The notes under the pieces were generated by a model. That model had not been told where the DNA came from. It ran no database searches and saw only the letters and a list, made by a program, of their open reading frames with translations. 64,000 nucleotides of DNA from JAOTWJ01 sp036398175. GTDB lineage: Bacteria; Gemmatimonadota; Gemmatimonadetes; Gemmatimonadales; GWC2-71-9. The stretch spans positions 1 to 64,000 of the forward strand of contig DASWHL010000056.1 of assembly GCA_036398175.1 (NCBI GenBank). Direction: 5' to 3'. Shown here in pieces: positions 41,124 through 51,032 of this stretch (within the stretch, counting starts at the first letter, position 1; each line of letters opens with the position of its first letter). Position numbers and translations under genes: made by a program.

Positions 41124-43174
41124 TGGCGGAGCTGCGGAGCGAAACGGAACGCGAACCACGACTCCACCGGCTGGCCGGCCTTGGTGGCCGGCTGGTAGCG
41201 GGCCGACCGGGCATATCGGCGAGCGGTCTGGAGGAACGCGGCATCATCCCCCGCGCGATTCGTGGGAAACGCGTCCATGGCGCCGCCGTCCGCCCCCACG
41301 TGCACGAGCACGAACACCGGGCGGGTGGACTGGATCGCGCCGGGCGCGACCTCGACGAAGGCGCTCCCAAGCAGCCGCGGGGCCACGTCCCAGCACGCCT
41401 GCCCGAGGTTGTAGGTCCGCTGCCGCGGGTCCGTGCACTGACCCGCCGGTGCGGCGGGCGCCGCCGGAGGCGGATCCCGGCGGGCCACCGGCGGCGGTGC
41501 CGTGGCCCGGGTCATCGTGACCGCGTATCTCACCGTATCGGCCTTGGGAACGGCCACCGAGCCGTCGAAGTCCTGATAGCCCGTGGCCGAGACGCGGACT
41601 TTCTGCGTTCCCACCCCGAGCCAGAGGACGGTATCCCGATGGGCGCGCTCCCCAACGAACAGGCGCGCCCCCGCCGGGACCCCACGCACCACGAGCCAGC
41701 CGCTGTCGGGGAGCGCGCGGAACCGCTCCGCCTCGGCGCGGGCCAGGGAGTCGCGCAGCGCGACGAGCGCGGCATCCACGGGCGGGCCGCTGACCACCGT
41801 GAGGTCCAGCGCCGCCGGCAGCACCGGAGCGGGCGTGGCAGCCCCTGGAGTATTGAGGACCTTCGTGTAGACGAAATACCCGCCGGCCCCACCGGCACCC
41901 ACGGCCACCAGGACCGCCGCCGCGACGAGCATCCCACCGGATCGCTTCCGGCCCACGCGTCGCGGCGGGCGCACGGCCGGCCGCCGCGGCATGGGCGTGG
42001 TGGGCGTCGCCGGATCCGGTTCGGGCGCGGCCGCCCCCAGCGGCTGCCCCCTCGGCGCCGTGGCCGGGGGCGGCGCGGACGGGTGGGCATCGCGCGGCGT
42101 CGTCTTCCCGGGATCGGCCGGCGCCTGCCCCATGGAGGCGATCTGCGCCGCCTGCTCGGCCGTCAGCGCCAGCGTCGAGCCGGCACCGGGCTCCATCTCG
42201 AGGAGCGTCACCGACGGCCGGCCGCCCTCGAGCTGGCGCACCAGGTCTGCGGCGCTCTGGAACCGCTCGTCGGGGTTCTTGGCGAGCATGCGCTGGATGA
42301 CCGTGAAGAGCCGGCGGGCCTCGGCCGTCTCCAGCGGCGGCTCCGGCAGGGCCTCCATGATGTGCTTGTACCCGATCGAGAACGCGTCCTCGCCGTCGAA
42401 CGGCACGTGGCCCGTGAGGCACTGGTACGCCACCACCCCCAGCGAGTAGAGATCACTCCGGCCGTCCAGCGGCTGGGCACGGGCCTGTTCGGGGCTCATG
42501 TAATGCGGCGTCCCGATGGACATGCCCGTCCCCGTGAGACGGGTGCCCGACGCCGCCTTGGCAATCCCGAAGTCCGTGAGCACGGGGTGCCCGTGCTCGT
42601 CGAACATGATGTTGTCGGGCTTGATGTCGCGATGCACGATGCCGTGCCGGTGCGCGAAGCCGAGCGCGCCGCCGGTCTGTGTCAGGAGATGCCGGATCTC
42701 GACGGGGGCCAGCGCGCGCCGCGCCGTGAGGATGCGGGAGAGCGCCTGGCCCCGCAGGAGCTTCATCACGAAGTAGATGACGCGCCCGGCGCGCCCCACC
42801 CGGTAGATCGGGATGATGTTGGGGTGTTCGAGGCGGGCGGCCGTCCGCGCCTCCCGCTGGAACCGCTCCACGAACTCGGCGTCGAACGCGAGCGAGAACG
42901 GCAGGACCTTCACCGCCACCTCGCGCTCGAGCTGACGGTCGCGCGCACGGTACACGATGGCCATCCCGCCGCGGCCCAGCTCCTCGAGCAGGTCGTATTC
43001 CTGCGCGAGCGCCTCGCGCACGACCTCGGCCTCCGGCTTCTCCGCCACCGAATGCGCCGTCGCCGGGCTCACCGGGCCGGCGACCGTCAGGTCCAGCCCG
43101 CACGACGGGCAGAACCGCGCCCCTTCCGCCAGACCGTGACCACACCGGGAACAGAACACGCCTTTGCCCTCCAA
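41120..43174 (-). CDS. Zinc-ribbon Ser/Thr protein kinase with PEGA-like and TonB C-terminal domains
   Basis: This 684-residue membrane kinase starts with a zinc ribbon (C8, C11, C22, C25). The kinase domain (about 58-320) is intact: Gly loop 67-73, K89, HRD 181-183 and DFG 201-203. A Pro-rich linker precedes one membrane helix (about 425-450). Outside, a PEGA-like segment (about 520-585) is followed by a domain resembling the TonB C-terminus (last 105 residues, including CTDPRQRTYNLGQACWD). The external domain probably senses envelope or peptidoglycan state; that is inference. It overlaps the carbonic anhydrase gene by 4 bp. Confidence 0.88.
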   Translation of the reverse strand: MEGKGVFCSRCGHGLAEGARFCPSCGLDLTVAGPVSPATAHSVAEKPEAEVVREALAQEYDLLEELGRGGMAIVYRARDRQLEREVAVKVLPFSLAFDAEFVERFQREARTAARLEHPNIIPIYRVGRAGRVIYFVMKLLRGQALSRILTARRALAPVEIRHLLTQTGGALGFAHRHGIVHRDIKPDNIMFDEHGHPVLTDFGIAKAASGTRLTGTGMSIGTPHYMSPEQARAQPLDGRSDLYSLGVVAYQCLTGHVPFDGEDAFSIGYKHIMEALPEPPLETAEARRLFTVIQRMLAKNPDERFQSAADLVRQLEGGRPSVTLLEMEPGAGSTLALTAEQAAQIASMGQAPADPGKTTPRDAHPSAPPPATAPRGQPLGAAAPEPDPATPTTPMPRRPAVRPPRRVGRKRSGGMLVAAAVLVAVGAGGAGGYFVYTKVLNTPGAATPAPVLPAALDLTVVSGPPVDAALVALRDSLARAEAERFRALPDSGWLVVRGVPAGARLFVGERAHRDTVLWLGVGTQKVRVSATGYQDFDGSVAVPKADTVRYAVTMTRATAPPPVARRDPPPAAPAAPAGQCTDPRQRTYNLGQACWDVAPRLLGSAFVEVAPGAIQSTRPVFVLVHVGADGGAMDAFPTNRAGDDAAFLQTARRYARSARYQPATKAGQPVESWFAFRFAPQLRQ

Positions 43175-43214
43175 CCGTTCAACCTAGGAGCGCCGCGGTC
43201 CGGGCCGCAAGCGC

Positions 43215-45449
43215 TCAGCGCCCCACGACCCGAAGCGGGACCTCCCGCACGCGCCACACCTTGTGTTCCGGGTCCTCCACGCTGAGCGACAGCACATAGT
43301 CGCCCGGCTTGAGCGGCGTGAGGCCCACCGTCTGGCGGGCCCGGTGCGGCGTGTCCGACGTCACGTCGTCGAAGCTGAGCGCCACCGGCGGCCCGCCGCC
43401 GAACAGCCGGCCGATGCGCGCGAAGATGGACCCGCCCTGACGGCCGCGGACCTCGATCCGCGCCCGATACGGCGTGCCGGCCGGGAGCCCGTGCAATTCG
43501 TAGTACAGCTCGGCGGCCACCCCCACCGCATATGCGCCCCGCGGGCTCAGGGGAACCGTGTCCGGGGACACAATCCACAGCAGCCCGGACGTCCGGTCCC
43601 CGAGCACCAGGTCCGAGAGCACGAGGCCGCCGGCCGTGAAATCCGGCACGGCGAAGTCGCGGATCTCCACGACGTCGCCGCCCACGCCGCCGGGCTCGAT
43701 CACCGCGACCCGCAGCATATGGGTATCCGGCGGCAGCGGAACCTCCAGCACCCCGCTCAGGAGCTGACCGGCTTCCAGCGGGGAGCCGGTTCGGAACGTC
43801 CGCACGGTATCGAGCCGCACGCCGCTTCCCACCACCCGGATCTCGATGGGGTAGTACATGCCCTCGGCGCCCCCGCGCCCCACGAGGCGGGCGCCCGGCA
43901 CGGCAAACACGAGCAGGGCCTGCGCGCCGCCGTTCGGGGCCCCGACCGCGTACAACTGGATGCGCGATTGCAGCGGCGTGTCGAAGTGCAGCGGATAGCT
44001 GTCGGTGGTCGTGCCGAGCCGCACGGCCGCCCGCCCGGCCCGGCGCTCGTTGGCCAGGGCCGTGCCCTGTGCCGTAGGGCTGAGCGCGAGGCGCCGGTAC
44101 TCCGGGTCGAGCGCGGCACGGGAGTCATAGAGTTCTCGCACCAGCGGTGGGAGCCACCCCACTGCCTGCCACTCGATGGCTCGGTCGCCGAACACGTCGG
44201 CCAGGCTCTCGACGAGCCGATAGTCCTGCACGTCGTCCCGGGCCACGAAATGGAAGACGCGCCTCCCGTCGGGCCAGCGATAGAGCCAGGACTCGTTCGG
44301 CTCGACGGTGAGGTCGCGCGTGGGGTCACCCCGCGCGACGAAGCGCGCCCGGTCGTCGGGCTCCCCGTGACGGATGTAGATCACGCCGCGGTCGTCCACC
44401 AGCTCCTGATCGCTGCGGAACGGCTCGTTCGTGTACCGCCGGTGGCGGCTCACCAGCCGGAAATGGCGCCACGCGTAGAAGTAGCGCCGGTAGTGTTCCG
44501 TCAGCCGCTCGCCCGCGGCCCGGGCGTCCTGCGCGTCCCGTCCGTCCCAGAACCGCTCGAGCCACCCGCGCAGCGCGGTATCGGGGAGCGCCTCGAGCGC
44601 GGCGCGCTCGTCCGGGGTCAGGATCCACAGGAGATCCGCCCGATATTCCGCACGCGCCTCGGCGGACAGCGGCGCGGTGGCGGCGTCGAAGTACGTGTCG
44701 TGCGCCTGGTCCGGCCGGCGGACGAAGAACAGGGTGCGGGCCCGCTCCAGCAGGCCCACGCCGCGGTCGCCGCCCGTCTCCAGATAGGCCGTGAATGCCG
44801 CGAGCGCCGAATCGCCCTCCCCCATTTCGCGCTCGACCCGCCCGCGCGCGAGCTGCAGGGCCGGGATCCTGCCGGCGGAGGTCGCCGCGGCCGCGCGCAG
44901 GGCCGCCTGCGCCACGTCCAGCCGCTGGCGCACGCGCTGCCGCCGGGCGGCGTCGGCGAGGTCAATCACCGGCTGGGCAAAGCTGGGGTCGGTGGCGGCG
45001 GCGCGGGCGAACGCCGCGGCGGCTTTGGACAGAAAGTCCTTGCGGAGCGCCTGGCGCACGTTCTCGATGGCAATCGCGGGATGCTCGCCGAGCGCCAGCT
45101 CCGCCAGCCCGAGGCCGTACCACGGATACGGCCAATCGGGGCGCAGCTCCGCGGCCCACTCGAACTCGCCCGCCGCATCGTCGTAGTGACGGCGGTTCCC
45201 GGTGACCTCGCCCAGCCGATACGCGAGGAAGCCAAGCTCGAGATGGAGGATGGTGCTGTCGCGGTGGATCCGCGCCCGCGCGATGCCGTCCGCTTCCCGC
45301 GCGAGCAGCGCGGCCGAGTCGGCGACCCCCGCCAGCTCCGCCCGCAGGGCCTCCAGGGACGCGCGGTGGCCGGGCTCCTGCGCCGCCGCCAGCCGCACCA
45401 GCCCCACCGCGCCGAGCGCCGCCGCCGCCGCAACGATGCGAATGCTCAT
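43215..45449 (-). CDS. GWxTD-domain secreted protein with TPR-like region
   Basis: This 744-residue protein has a signal peptide (about residues 1-23). An N-terminal helical TPR-like region (about 30-290) is followed by the GWxTD domain, seen as GWLERFWDGRDAQDA. Strand-rich sequence fills the C-terminal part. GWxTD proteins are frequent in deep-branching high-GC phyla and have no settled role. The ATG at 45449 opens the signal peptide; the upstream open frame is a shadow. It lies just downstream of the amidase gene on the same strand. Confidence 0.85.
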   Translation of the reverse strand: MSIRIVAAAAALGAVGLVRLAAAQEPGHRASLEALRAELAGVADSAALLAREADGIARARIHRDSTILHLELGFLAYRLGEVTGNRRHYDDAAGEFEWAAELRPDWPYPWYGLGLAELALGEHPAIAIENVRQALRKDFLSKAAAAFARAAATDPSFAQPVIDLADAARRQRVRQRLDVAQAALRAAAATSAGRIPALQLARGRVEREMGEGDSALAAFTAYLETGGDRGVGLLERARTLFFVRRPDQAHDTYFDAATAPLSAEARAEYRADLLWILTPDERAALEALPDTALRGWLERFWDGRDAQDARAAGERLTEHYRRYFYAWRHFRLVSRHRRYTNEPFRSDQELVDDRGVIYIRHGEPDDRARFVARGDPTRDLTVEPNESWLYRWPDGRRVFHFVARDDVQDYRLVESLADVFGDRAIEWQAVGWLPPLVRELYDSRAALDPEYRRLALSPTAQGTALANERRAGRAAVRLGTTTDSYPLHFDTPLQSRIQLYAVGAPNGGAQALLVFAVPGARLVGRGGAEGMYYPIEIRVVGSGVRLDTVRTFRTGSPLEAGQLLSGVLEVPLPPDTHMLRVAVIEPGGVGGDVVEIRDFAVPDFTAGGLVLSDLVLGDRTSGLLWIVSPDTVPLSPRGAYAVGVAAELYYELHGLPAGTPYRARIEVRGRQGGSIFARIGRLFGGGPPVALSFDDVTSDTPHRARQTVGLTPLKPGDYVLSLSVEDPEHKVWRVREVPLRVVGR

Positions 45450-45484
45450 CCCACGTCCTACCCCGTCATCCCCCGCGTTGCGCC

Positions 45485-47410
45485 CTATCGGGCGCGCGCC
45501 CACGCTTCCAGGAACGCCCTCGTGCCCTCGACCAGCCCCTCGGCGTAGCGGCGCTGTCCCTCGGGACTGATCAGGACCGCCTCCTGCTCGGGCACCATCA
45601 TGAACAGTCCCTCCGTGAGAATGGCGGGCATCCAGGTCGGCCGGGCGAGCGCCAGGTCTCCGCGCCCGATGCCCAGGTCCCGGAAGCCGAACCGTCGCAC
45701 GAGCGCCCGGTTGACGTGGCGGGCAAACCGGACCGCCCGCGGGTGGAAATAGTAGACACTGGTCCCGCTGTTCACCCACGGGTTCACACCGTCCGGCAGG
45801 GCATTGGCGTGCACGGAAATGAGGAGGTCCGCATCCGCCGCCTCCGCGGCCCGGGTCCGCTCGACGAGTCCCAGCGGCAGCGTGTCGTTCCGCAACAGCA
45901 CCACCCGTGCGCCGGCACGCTCGAACAGGGCGGCGGCCTGGCGGGCCACCGCCAGCACGGCATCCCCTTCAAAGGTGCCTGTGGGGCCCGTGGCGCCCGC
46001 GGGTGGGTGCCCGGGGTCCAGGGCCACGCGGATGCCCTCGAGCGGCCGCCCGGCGCGCACCACGGGCGGGCGGCGGACCTCGAGCATGAGGTCGGTCCCG
46101 GACCACCGGGTGCGGTACCCCCACACGGGCACGGCCAGGTCTATGTGCACCCGGGTTTCATCGTCCGCGGCTGCCTCGAACGCAATCCGCTCCACCAGCG
46201 GATCCTCGGGGCCGTACTGGATCCAGTCCGCGTTGGCGGCTACACCATAGACCGTGAGGCTCAGGCGCCGGCCGTCTTCGTCCACCCGGAACGGGACGCG
46301 GCCGGGCAGCGGCACGCGGAGCGTGACCGATCCGCTGTCCCGGAACAGCCGCATGGCCCGCGTGATGCCGCCGGGCGGTGGGGTGCCCGCGGGAAGCGCC
46401 TGCACGTCCCGGCCATCCACCCACGCCACGGTTCGTCGCGATAGCTGGAGCCGGACCTGATCGTTGATCCGTCCGCTCACCTGCGCGCGGGTGCCGTTGG
46501 GGAGGAACCAGTGGTAGGTGCCGTAGGGCGCCGGGCGCCCGGGGAGCATCGCGTCAGTGGTCCCGGTCCCGGCCGTGTCGTCGTTGACGACGGCCACCGG
46601 GCGGTCCCCGGAGCGCAGCACCGCCAGGCGGATCGGCCACGTCACGCGAACGGTGTCAGTGCCCAGCGCGGCTTCGAGGACCGCGAGCCCCGAATCCGCT
46701 GGCGCCCGGTCGGGGGCGGCTTCCAGGACCGGCCCGGGATCCGGACCGATCGGCGCGACCGCCCAGCCCGCGTACCGCGTTCCGGCGGCGTGCCGGGACA
46801 CGCCCGGGACGGTGCCGAACGCCAACTCTCCCCACGCCCGCCCCTCCCCGTCATACTCCGGAACCAACACCGCCACCGGGGACGAATCGGCGCGGAGGAC
46901 ACGCAGCGTGGCACCCGGTGCGGCCCGCACCGCCAACCGGACGCCCTCGCCCGGCCGCACCCACACGTCGCCCGTGGGAACAAGGGAAGTCGTGTCAATC
47001 CAGGCGCCCGAATCGGGCGGCTCGAACCTGCGGGGGAGCGTTGCCAGAAACGCCAGGGAATCCGCCTGCCCGGCCACGGTGGCGTGGACCGCGATCACCG
47101 CCACCGTGTCGTCCGGCAGGGGAATCCACGCGAGCCACGCGCCGGTCGGCGCCACATCCACCGGGGTTCCGTTGACGGTCACGACCGCGTGCGGCGGACG
47201 CACGGAGCCGAAGACGAAGGCCGAGTCCCCGCTCGCAAAGGCCGAGACCAGCGCCCCGGTACTGTCTTCCGCGAGGCGCGGGTAGACGACCGCGATGGCC
47301 GGAGGGCCGACCGGATATCCGGGCGGCATCGCGGGCGGAGCATGGGGCCCGCAGGCTGCCACCGCCACGGTGCCCGTCGCGAGAATGACACCGAACCGAA
47401 CGGCTCCCAT
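45485..47410 (-). CDS. Lipoprotein N-acetylmuramoyl-L-alanine amidase (Amidase_3)
   Basis: This 641-residue protein starts with a lipobox (VAVAAC), so it is anchored to a membrane. Several beta-rich domains (about 30-440) precede a C-terminal Amidase_3 domain (about 455-641) with zinc ligands in ALDPGHP, an EGD-type Glu and SVHAN, and the catalytic Glu in TEGLFMM. It should cleave the amide between muramic acid and stem peptide in cell-wall remodelling. The ATG at 47410 is preferred; a TTG at 47434 is possible. It is divergent from the FHA operon. Confidence 0.88.
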   Translation of the reverse strand: MGAVRFGVILATGTVAVAACGPHAPPAMPPGYPVGPPAIAVVYPRLAEDSTGALVSAFASGDSAFVFGSVRPPHAVVTVNGTPVDVAPTGAWLAWIPLPDDTVAVIAVHATVAGQADSLAFLATLPRRFEPPDSGAWIDTTSLVPTGDVWVRPGEGVRLAVRAAPGATLRVLRADSSPVAVLVPEYDGEGRAWGELAFGTVPGVSRHAAGTRYAGWAVAPIGPDPGPVLEAAPDRAPADSGLAVLEAALGTDTVRVTWPIRLAVLRSGDRPVAVVNDDTAGTGTTDAMLPGRPAPYGTYHWFLPNGTRAQVSGRINDQVRLQLSRRTVAWVDGRDVQALPAGTPPPGGITRAMRLFRDSGSVTLRVPLPGRVPFRVDEDGRRLSLTVYGVAANADWIQYGPEDPLVERIAFEAAADDETRVHIDLAVPVWGYRTRWSGTDLMLEVRRPPVVRAGRPLEGIRVALDPGHPPAGATGPTGTFEGDAVLAVARQAAALFERAGARVVLLRNDTLPLGLVERTRAAEAADADLLISVHANALPDGVNPWVNSGTSVYYFHPRAVRFARHVNRALVRRFGFRDLGIGRGDLALARPTWMPAILTEGLFMMVPEQEAVLISPEGQRRYAEGLVEGTRAFLEAWARAR

Positions 47411-47457
47411 GCGCGCCAACCTACATGGTTTCAAGAACCTACGCTATTTTGCGCTGG

Positions 47458-47487
47458 TTGACCGCGTCGCTCAGCGAGGTGTACATT
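47458..47487 (+). promoter_or_regulatory. Candidate sigma-70-like promoter for the FHA/kinase operon
   Basis: TTGACC (47458-47463) and TACATT (47482-47487) are separated by 18 bp, ahead of the TTG start of the FHA protein at 47518. Predicted transcript start would be about 25 nt before the start codon. Confidence 0.45.
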
Positions 47488-47517
47488 GGCTCCGCTCCAT
47501 TCTCCAGGGGATCTCCG

Positions 47518-48363
47518 TTGATTCGGTGCGACCACTGTGGCGCACAGAATGACCCTGCCGCGGGCGTCTGCAAGGACTGCGGGCGTCCACCCGCCGGATC
47601 GCGGAGCAACACGGTCCCGCCGTTCCCCGCGCGCGCCTCAGAGGATAGCGGGCACGTGGCGCAGTGCCCGCAATGCGGCCAGCCGCTGGCCCACCATCGT
47701 CGGTCGGCCCCGCTCGCGCGAGCGATCGCCCTGTCGGTCCTCGACGAGGGCGGCCAGACCGTGGGCAGTCACGAACTGAAACGCGAGGAAACGTCGGTCG
47801 GCCGCCTCGACGCGGACATCGGCTTCCCGGACGACCCCTTCATCTCGCCGATCCATGCGCAGTTCTCGGTCCGGGCGGGCGAGGTGTACGTGCGCGATCT
47901 CGGGAGCCGGAACGGGACGTGGGTGTTCCTCGAGGGACCGTACACGCTCCAGGACGGCGATCTCATTCTGGTCGGCTCGCAGGTGATTCGGTTCCGGCGG
48001 CTGGGGTACCCGGGCCCCCACCCGCCCGAGCAGGACCAGACCCGCCGGCTGGGGAGCTCGACCCCCGGCGCGGACATTGCCAGCCTGACCCAGCTCCGGG
48101 GGGACGGCAGCGCCCGGGACGTCCTGCACCTGTCGCCGGGTCGGGACATCGTGCTGGGACGGGAGCAGGGGGATTGGGTCTTTCCCTATGACCTGTCCAT
48201 GAGCGGGCGCCACGCGGAAGTGCGTTCCATGGACGCCGACTTCGTCGTGGTGGACGCGGGAAGTCGCAACGGCGTGGGCGTGGCCGTGCGGGGCGAGCTG
48301 CGGCTCTCCCGCGGCGCGCGCCTTCTCGTGGGAGACCGAATCCTGAAACTCGACAACGCATGA
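47518..48363 (+). CDS. Zinc-ribbon protein with two FHA domains
   Basis: This 281-residue soluble protein has an N-terminal zinc ribbon (C4, C7, C18, C21), a second Cys pair (C50, C53) and two FHA domains (about 80-160 and 195-281). Both keep the phospho-Thr-binding features: GR, a Ser/His turn (the first reads SPIHAQ, the second SGRHAE) and SRNG. Such proteins read kinase output. The TTG start follows GGGG by 8 nt. Its end overlaps the kinase gene by 4 bp, indicating tight coupling. Confidence 0.88.
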   Translation: MIRCDHCGAQNDPAAGVCKDCGRPPAGSRSNTVPPFPARASEDSGHVAQCPQCGQPLAHHRRSAPLARAIALSVLDEGGQTVGSHELKREETSVGRLDADIGFPDDPFISPIHAQFSVRAGEVYVRDLGSRNGTWVFLEGPYTLQDGDLILVGSQVIRFRRLGYPGPHPPEQDQTRRLGSSTPGADIASLTQLRGDGSARDVLHLSPGRDIVLGREQGDWVFPYDLSMSGRHAEVRSMDADFVVVDAGSRNGVGVAVRGELRLSRGARLLVGDRILKLDNA

Positions 48364-49994
48364 AACTCTGCCCGACGTGCGGCACCGAGTTCGGGGACGA
48401 ACAGAAGTTCTGCCCGAACGACGGCTCCGCCCTGCGCTCCAGTCAGCAGGGGGATCTCGTCGGCAGTGTGATTGCCGAGCGGTACCACATCTCGAAGAAG
48501 CTCGGCGAGGGCGGGATGGGCGCGGTGTACCTCGGCGAGCACGTCAAGATGGGCCGCAAGAGCGCCATCAAGGTCATGTCGTCCTCCATGGCGCACGACC
48601 CGGAGGCCATCGCGCGGTTCAACCGCGAGGCGTCCAACGCGTCCCGCATCAACCACCCGAACGTCTGCGCCATCTACGACTTCGGCGAGACGCCGGACGG
48701 GGTCATCTACCTCGCGATGGAGTTCATCGAGGGGGGATCCCTGGGTGCCGTGCTGGATCGGGAAGGCACGCTCCCGATCCCGCGGGCGGCGGACATCCTG
48801 GCCCAGACGGCGGACGCGCTCCAGGCGGCGCACGACCTGGGCATCGTCCATCGCGATCTCAAGCCCGATAACATCATGCTCACCCGGGGACGCGCGGGCG
48901 GGGACCTGGTGAAAGTGGTGGATTTCGGGATCGCCAAGGCCATGTCCGGCGAGGAGGGGCAGCAGGTCACCAAGACCGGCCTCGTGGTGGGCACGCCGGA
49001 GTACATGAGCCCCGAGCAACTCTCCGGCGACAAGCTGGACGGCCGAAGCGACACCTACTCGCTGGCGCTCGTGTTCTACCGGATGGCCACGGGCACGTTC
49101 CCGTTCCAGGCCGAGAGCGCGCAGGAGATGATGATCAAGCGCCTGACGGACGACCCCCTGCCGCTCGGCGCCGCCCGCCCGGACGTCGTCTTTCCGCCGG
49201 CGCTGGAGGAGGCGGTGCGCCACGCGCTGGGCCGCATGCCGTCGGAGCGGTATGTCACCGCAGTCGAATTCGCGCGCGACGTCACGCGCGCCGTGGCGGG
49301 GATGGGCGCCGCCGCGACCGCGGCGCCCGCCGAGGCCGCGACACAGATCATCAGCGCCCAGGGCGCTGACGCCACCGCGCAGCTCACGCCCACCCGTGTG
49401 GGCGCGCCGACGCCGGCCACCCCCACCACGCCGCGTCCCCGGGTGCCGCCCCCCGAGGCGCCGAGGAGAAAGGCACCGGTGCTGGCCCTGGCCGGCGTCG
49501 CCGTGGTGCTGGCCGGCGCGGGTGTGGCTGCGGTCAAGGTGCTCGGCGGGGGCGGTGATGCCGTCCCGCCGGGGGACTCCTCAACGGTGGCGCAGCAGGA
49601 CACCCAGCCAACCCGTGGTGAGACGGGCGGGCCGACGCAGGGGCGCAACGGCGGCGGTGAGCAGCCCCAACCCGGTGGGACGCCGGGCGGCGGGACCGAG
49701 ACGCTCCGACCGCCGGTAGACAGTGCGGCCATCCAAGGCGAACTTGATGCGTTGTTCGACCGCCTCCCGGACGCCGGACCGGCCGATGCGACCCTGCTGG
49801 CGCGCTTCGAGGAGATCATGGACGACGAGCGCGTGCCGGTGAAGCTCCGCGCGGACGCGGCGGCGTTCGCGGGACAAGGATACTTCGGAGGCGGTGACGT
49901 TCCCCGTGCGTGTGAGCGGATCCGGCGTGCGTTGGCGTTGGCGCCGGGCGGTCGCCTGTACGAACAGCTGTCCACCACGTTCGAGTGCCGGTGA
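48360..49994 (+). CDS. Zinc-ribbon membrane Ser/Thr protein kinase
   Basis: This 544-residue kinase begins with a compact zinc-ribbon-like segment (C4, C7, C18). The kinase domain (about 40-310) is complete: Gly loop 48-55, K71, HRD 164-166, DFG 188-190 and SPEQ. A Pro/Ala/Thr-rich linker precedes one membrane helix (about 380-400), then a Gly-rich stretch and a helical external C-terminal domain of about 95 residues. It should phosphorylate Ser/Thr on partners recognised by the neighbouring FHA proteins. It is followed after a 1-bp overlap by a PP2C phosphatase. Confidence 0.9.
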   Translation: MKLCPTCGTEFGDEQKFCPNDGSALRSSQQGDLVGSVIAERYHISKKLGEGGMGAVYLGEHVKMGRKSAIKVMSSSMAHDPEAIARFNREASNASRINHPNVCAIYDFGETPDGVIYLAMEFIEGGSLGAVLDREGTLPIPRAADILAQTADALQAAHDLGIVHRDLKPDNIMLTRGRAGGDLVKVVDFGIAKAMSGEEGQQVTKTGLVVGTPEYMSPEQLSGDKLDGRSDTYSLALVFYRMATGTFPFQAESAQEMMIKRLTDDPLPLGAARPDVVFPPALEEAVRHALGRMPSERYVTAVEFARDVTRAVAGMGAAATAAPAEAATQIISAQGADATAQLTPTRVGAPTPATPTTPRPRVPPPEAPRRKAPVLALAGVAVVLAGAGVAAVKVLGGGGDAVPPGDSSTVAQQDTQPTRGETGGPTQGRNGGGEQPQPGGTPGGGTETLRPPVDSAAIQGELDALFDRLPDAGPADATLLARFEEIMDDERVPVKLRADAAAFAGQGYFGGGDVPRACERIRRALALAPGGRLYEQLSTTFECR

Positions 49995-51019
49995 TGGGAC
50001 TCTTCGGATCGAAGAAGCCTCAGATCAAGATCACGGTCTTCGGCAAGACCGACCTCGGACGTACCCGGGACCACAACGAGGACTCGTTCCTCGTGGCGGA
50101 CCTGACGACCGGGGAGGCCTCGCTCCAGCCCAGCGTGCGGGAGCACATGCTCGGACCCAAGGGCACGCTGCTGCTCGTGGCCGACGGCATGGGCGGCGCG
50201 GCGTCCGGCGAGGTGGCGAGTCAGATGGCCATCGAGACCGTGTTCGACCACCTCGAGAAGACGTGGTGCGCGGACGACGCCACCGGTCCCGAGCAGTTCG
50301 CGACGAATCTCAAGGAAGCGGTCGAGGCCACCAACACGCGGATTTACACGGCCGCGCGGGAACGCCCCGAGCACAAGGGCATGGGCACGACGGCCACGGC
50401 CGTGGGCGTTTTGGGCGATCACGTGTACATCGCGCAGGTCGGCGATTCGCGGGCGTACCTGATCCGCAACGGCGAGGCAACGCAGCTCACCAAGGATCAG
50501 TCGCTGATGCAGCGGCTGGTGGACGCGGGCGAGCTGACCGAGGAGGAGGCCGAGAAGAGCGAGCGCAAGAACATCATCCTCCAGGCGCTGGGGCCGGACC
50601 AGAAGGTGAAGGTGGACCTGACGATTCAGGGCGTGCGGCGCGGCGACGTGCTCGTGGTCTGCTCCGACGGGCTCTCCGGCCAGGTGAAGAAGGACGAGAT
50701 CGCCGGCATCGTCGGAACGCCGCACAAGGACCTCGTCGCGGCCTCCGGCGAGCTGATTGACCTCGCCAATCAGCGAGGAGGCCCGGACAACATCACCGTC
50801 GTCGTAGCCCGCCTGAGCGGGGAGGGCCTGGCGGAGCCGAAAGAGGGCGAGCGCGTCGGCCACCAGGCGTACCACCTGCTCGACGGGGAATCCACCACCG
50901 AGCCCGTCCCCGTCTACACGGGCAGCCCGCCGCCCGAGCCCAAGGGCGCCGCCCTGGCGCTCCTCGTCACGTCGCTCGCGGCCCTCGGTCTGGCCGTGGC
51001 GATCTACGCGCTGACCTGA
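49994..51019 (+). CDS. PP2C-type protein phosphatase with C-terminal membrane anchor
   Basis: This 341-residue phosphatase reverses the adjacent kinase's signal. Metal-binding motifs are RDHNEDS, ADGMGG, VGDSRAYL, SDGLSG and GGPDNIT, in PP2C order. The last 25 residues form a hydrophobic helix, so it is tail-anchored, probably beside the kinase. ATG at 49994 shares one base with the kinase stop (TGATG). Kinase and phosphatase adjacency is a strong functional link. Confidence 0.92.
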   Translation: MGLFGSKKPQIKITVFGKTDLGRTRDHNEDSFLVADLTTGEASLQPSVREHMLGPKGTLLLVADGMGGAASGEVASQMAIETVFDHLEKTWCADDATGPEQFATNLKEAVEATNTRIYTAARERPEHKGMGTTATAVGVLGDHVYIAQVGDSRAYLIRNGEATQLTKDQSLMQRLVDAGELTEEEAEKSERKNIILQALGPDQKVKVDLTIQGVRRGDVLVVCSDGLSGQVKKDEIAGIVGTPHKDLVAASGELIDLANQRGGPDNITVVVARLSGEGLAEPKEGERVGHQAYHLLDGESTTEPVPVYTGSPPPEPKGAALALLVTSLAALGLAVAIYALT

Positions 51020-51032
51020 CCCACCGCCTCGC

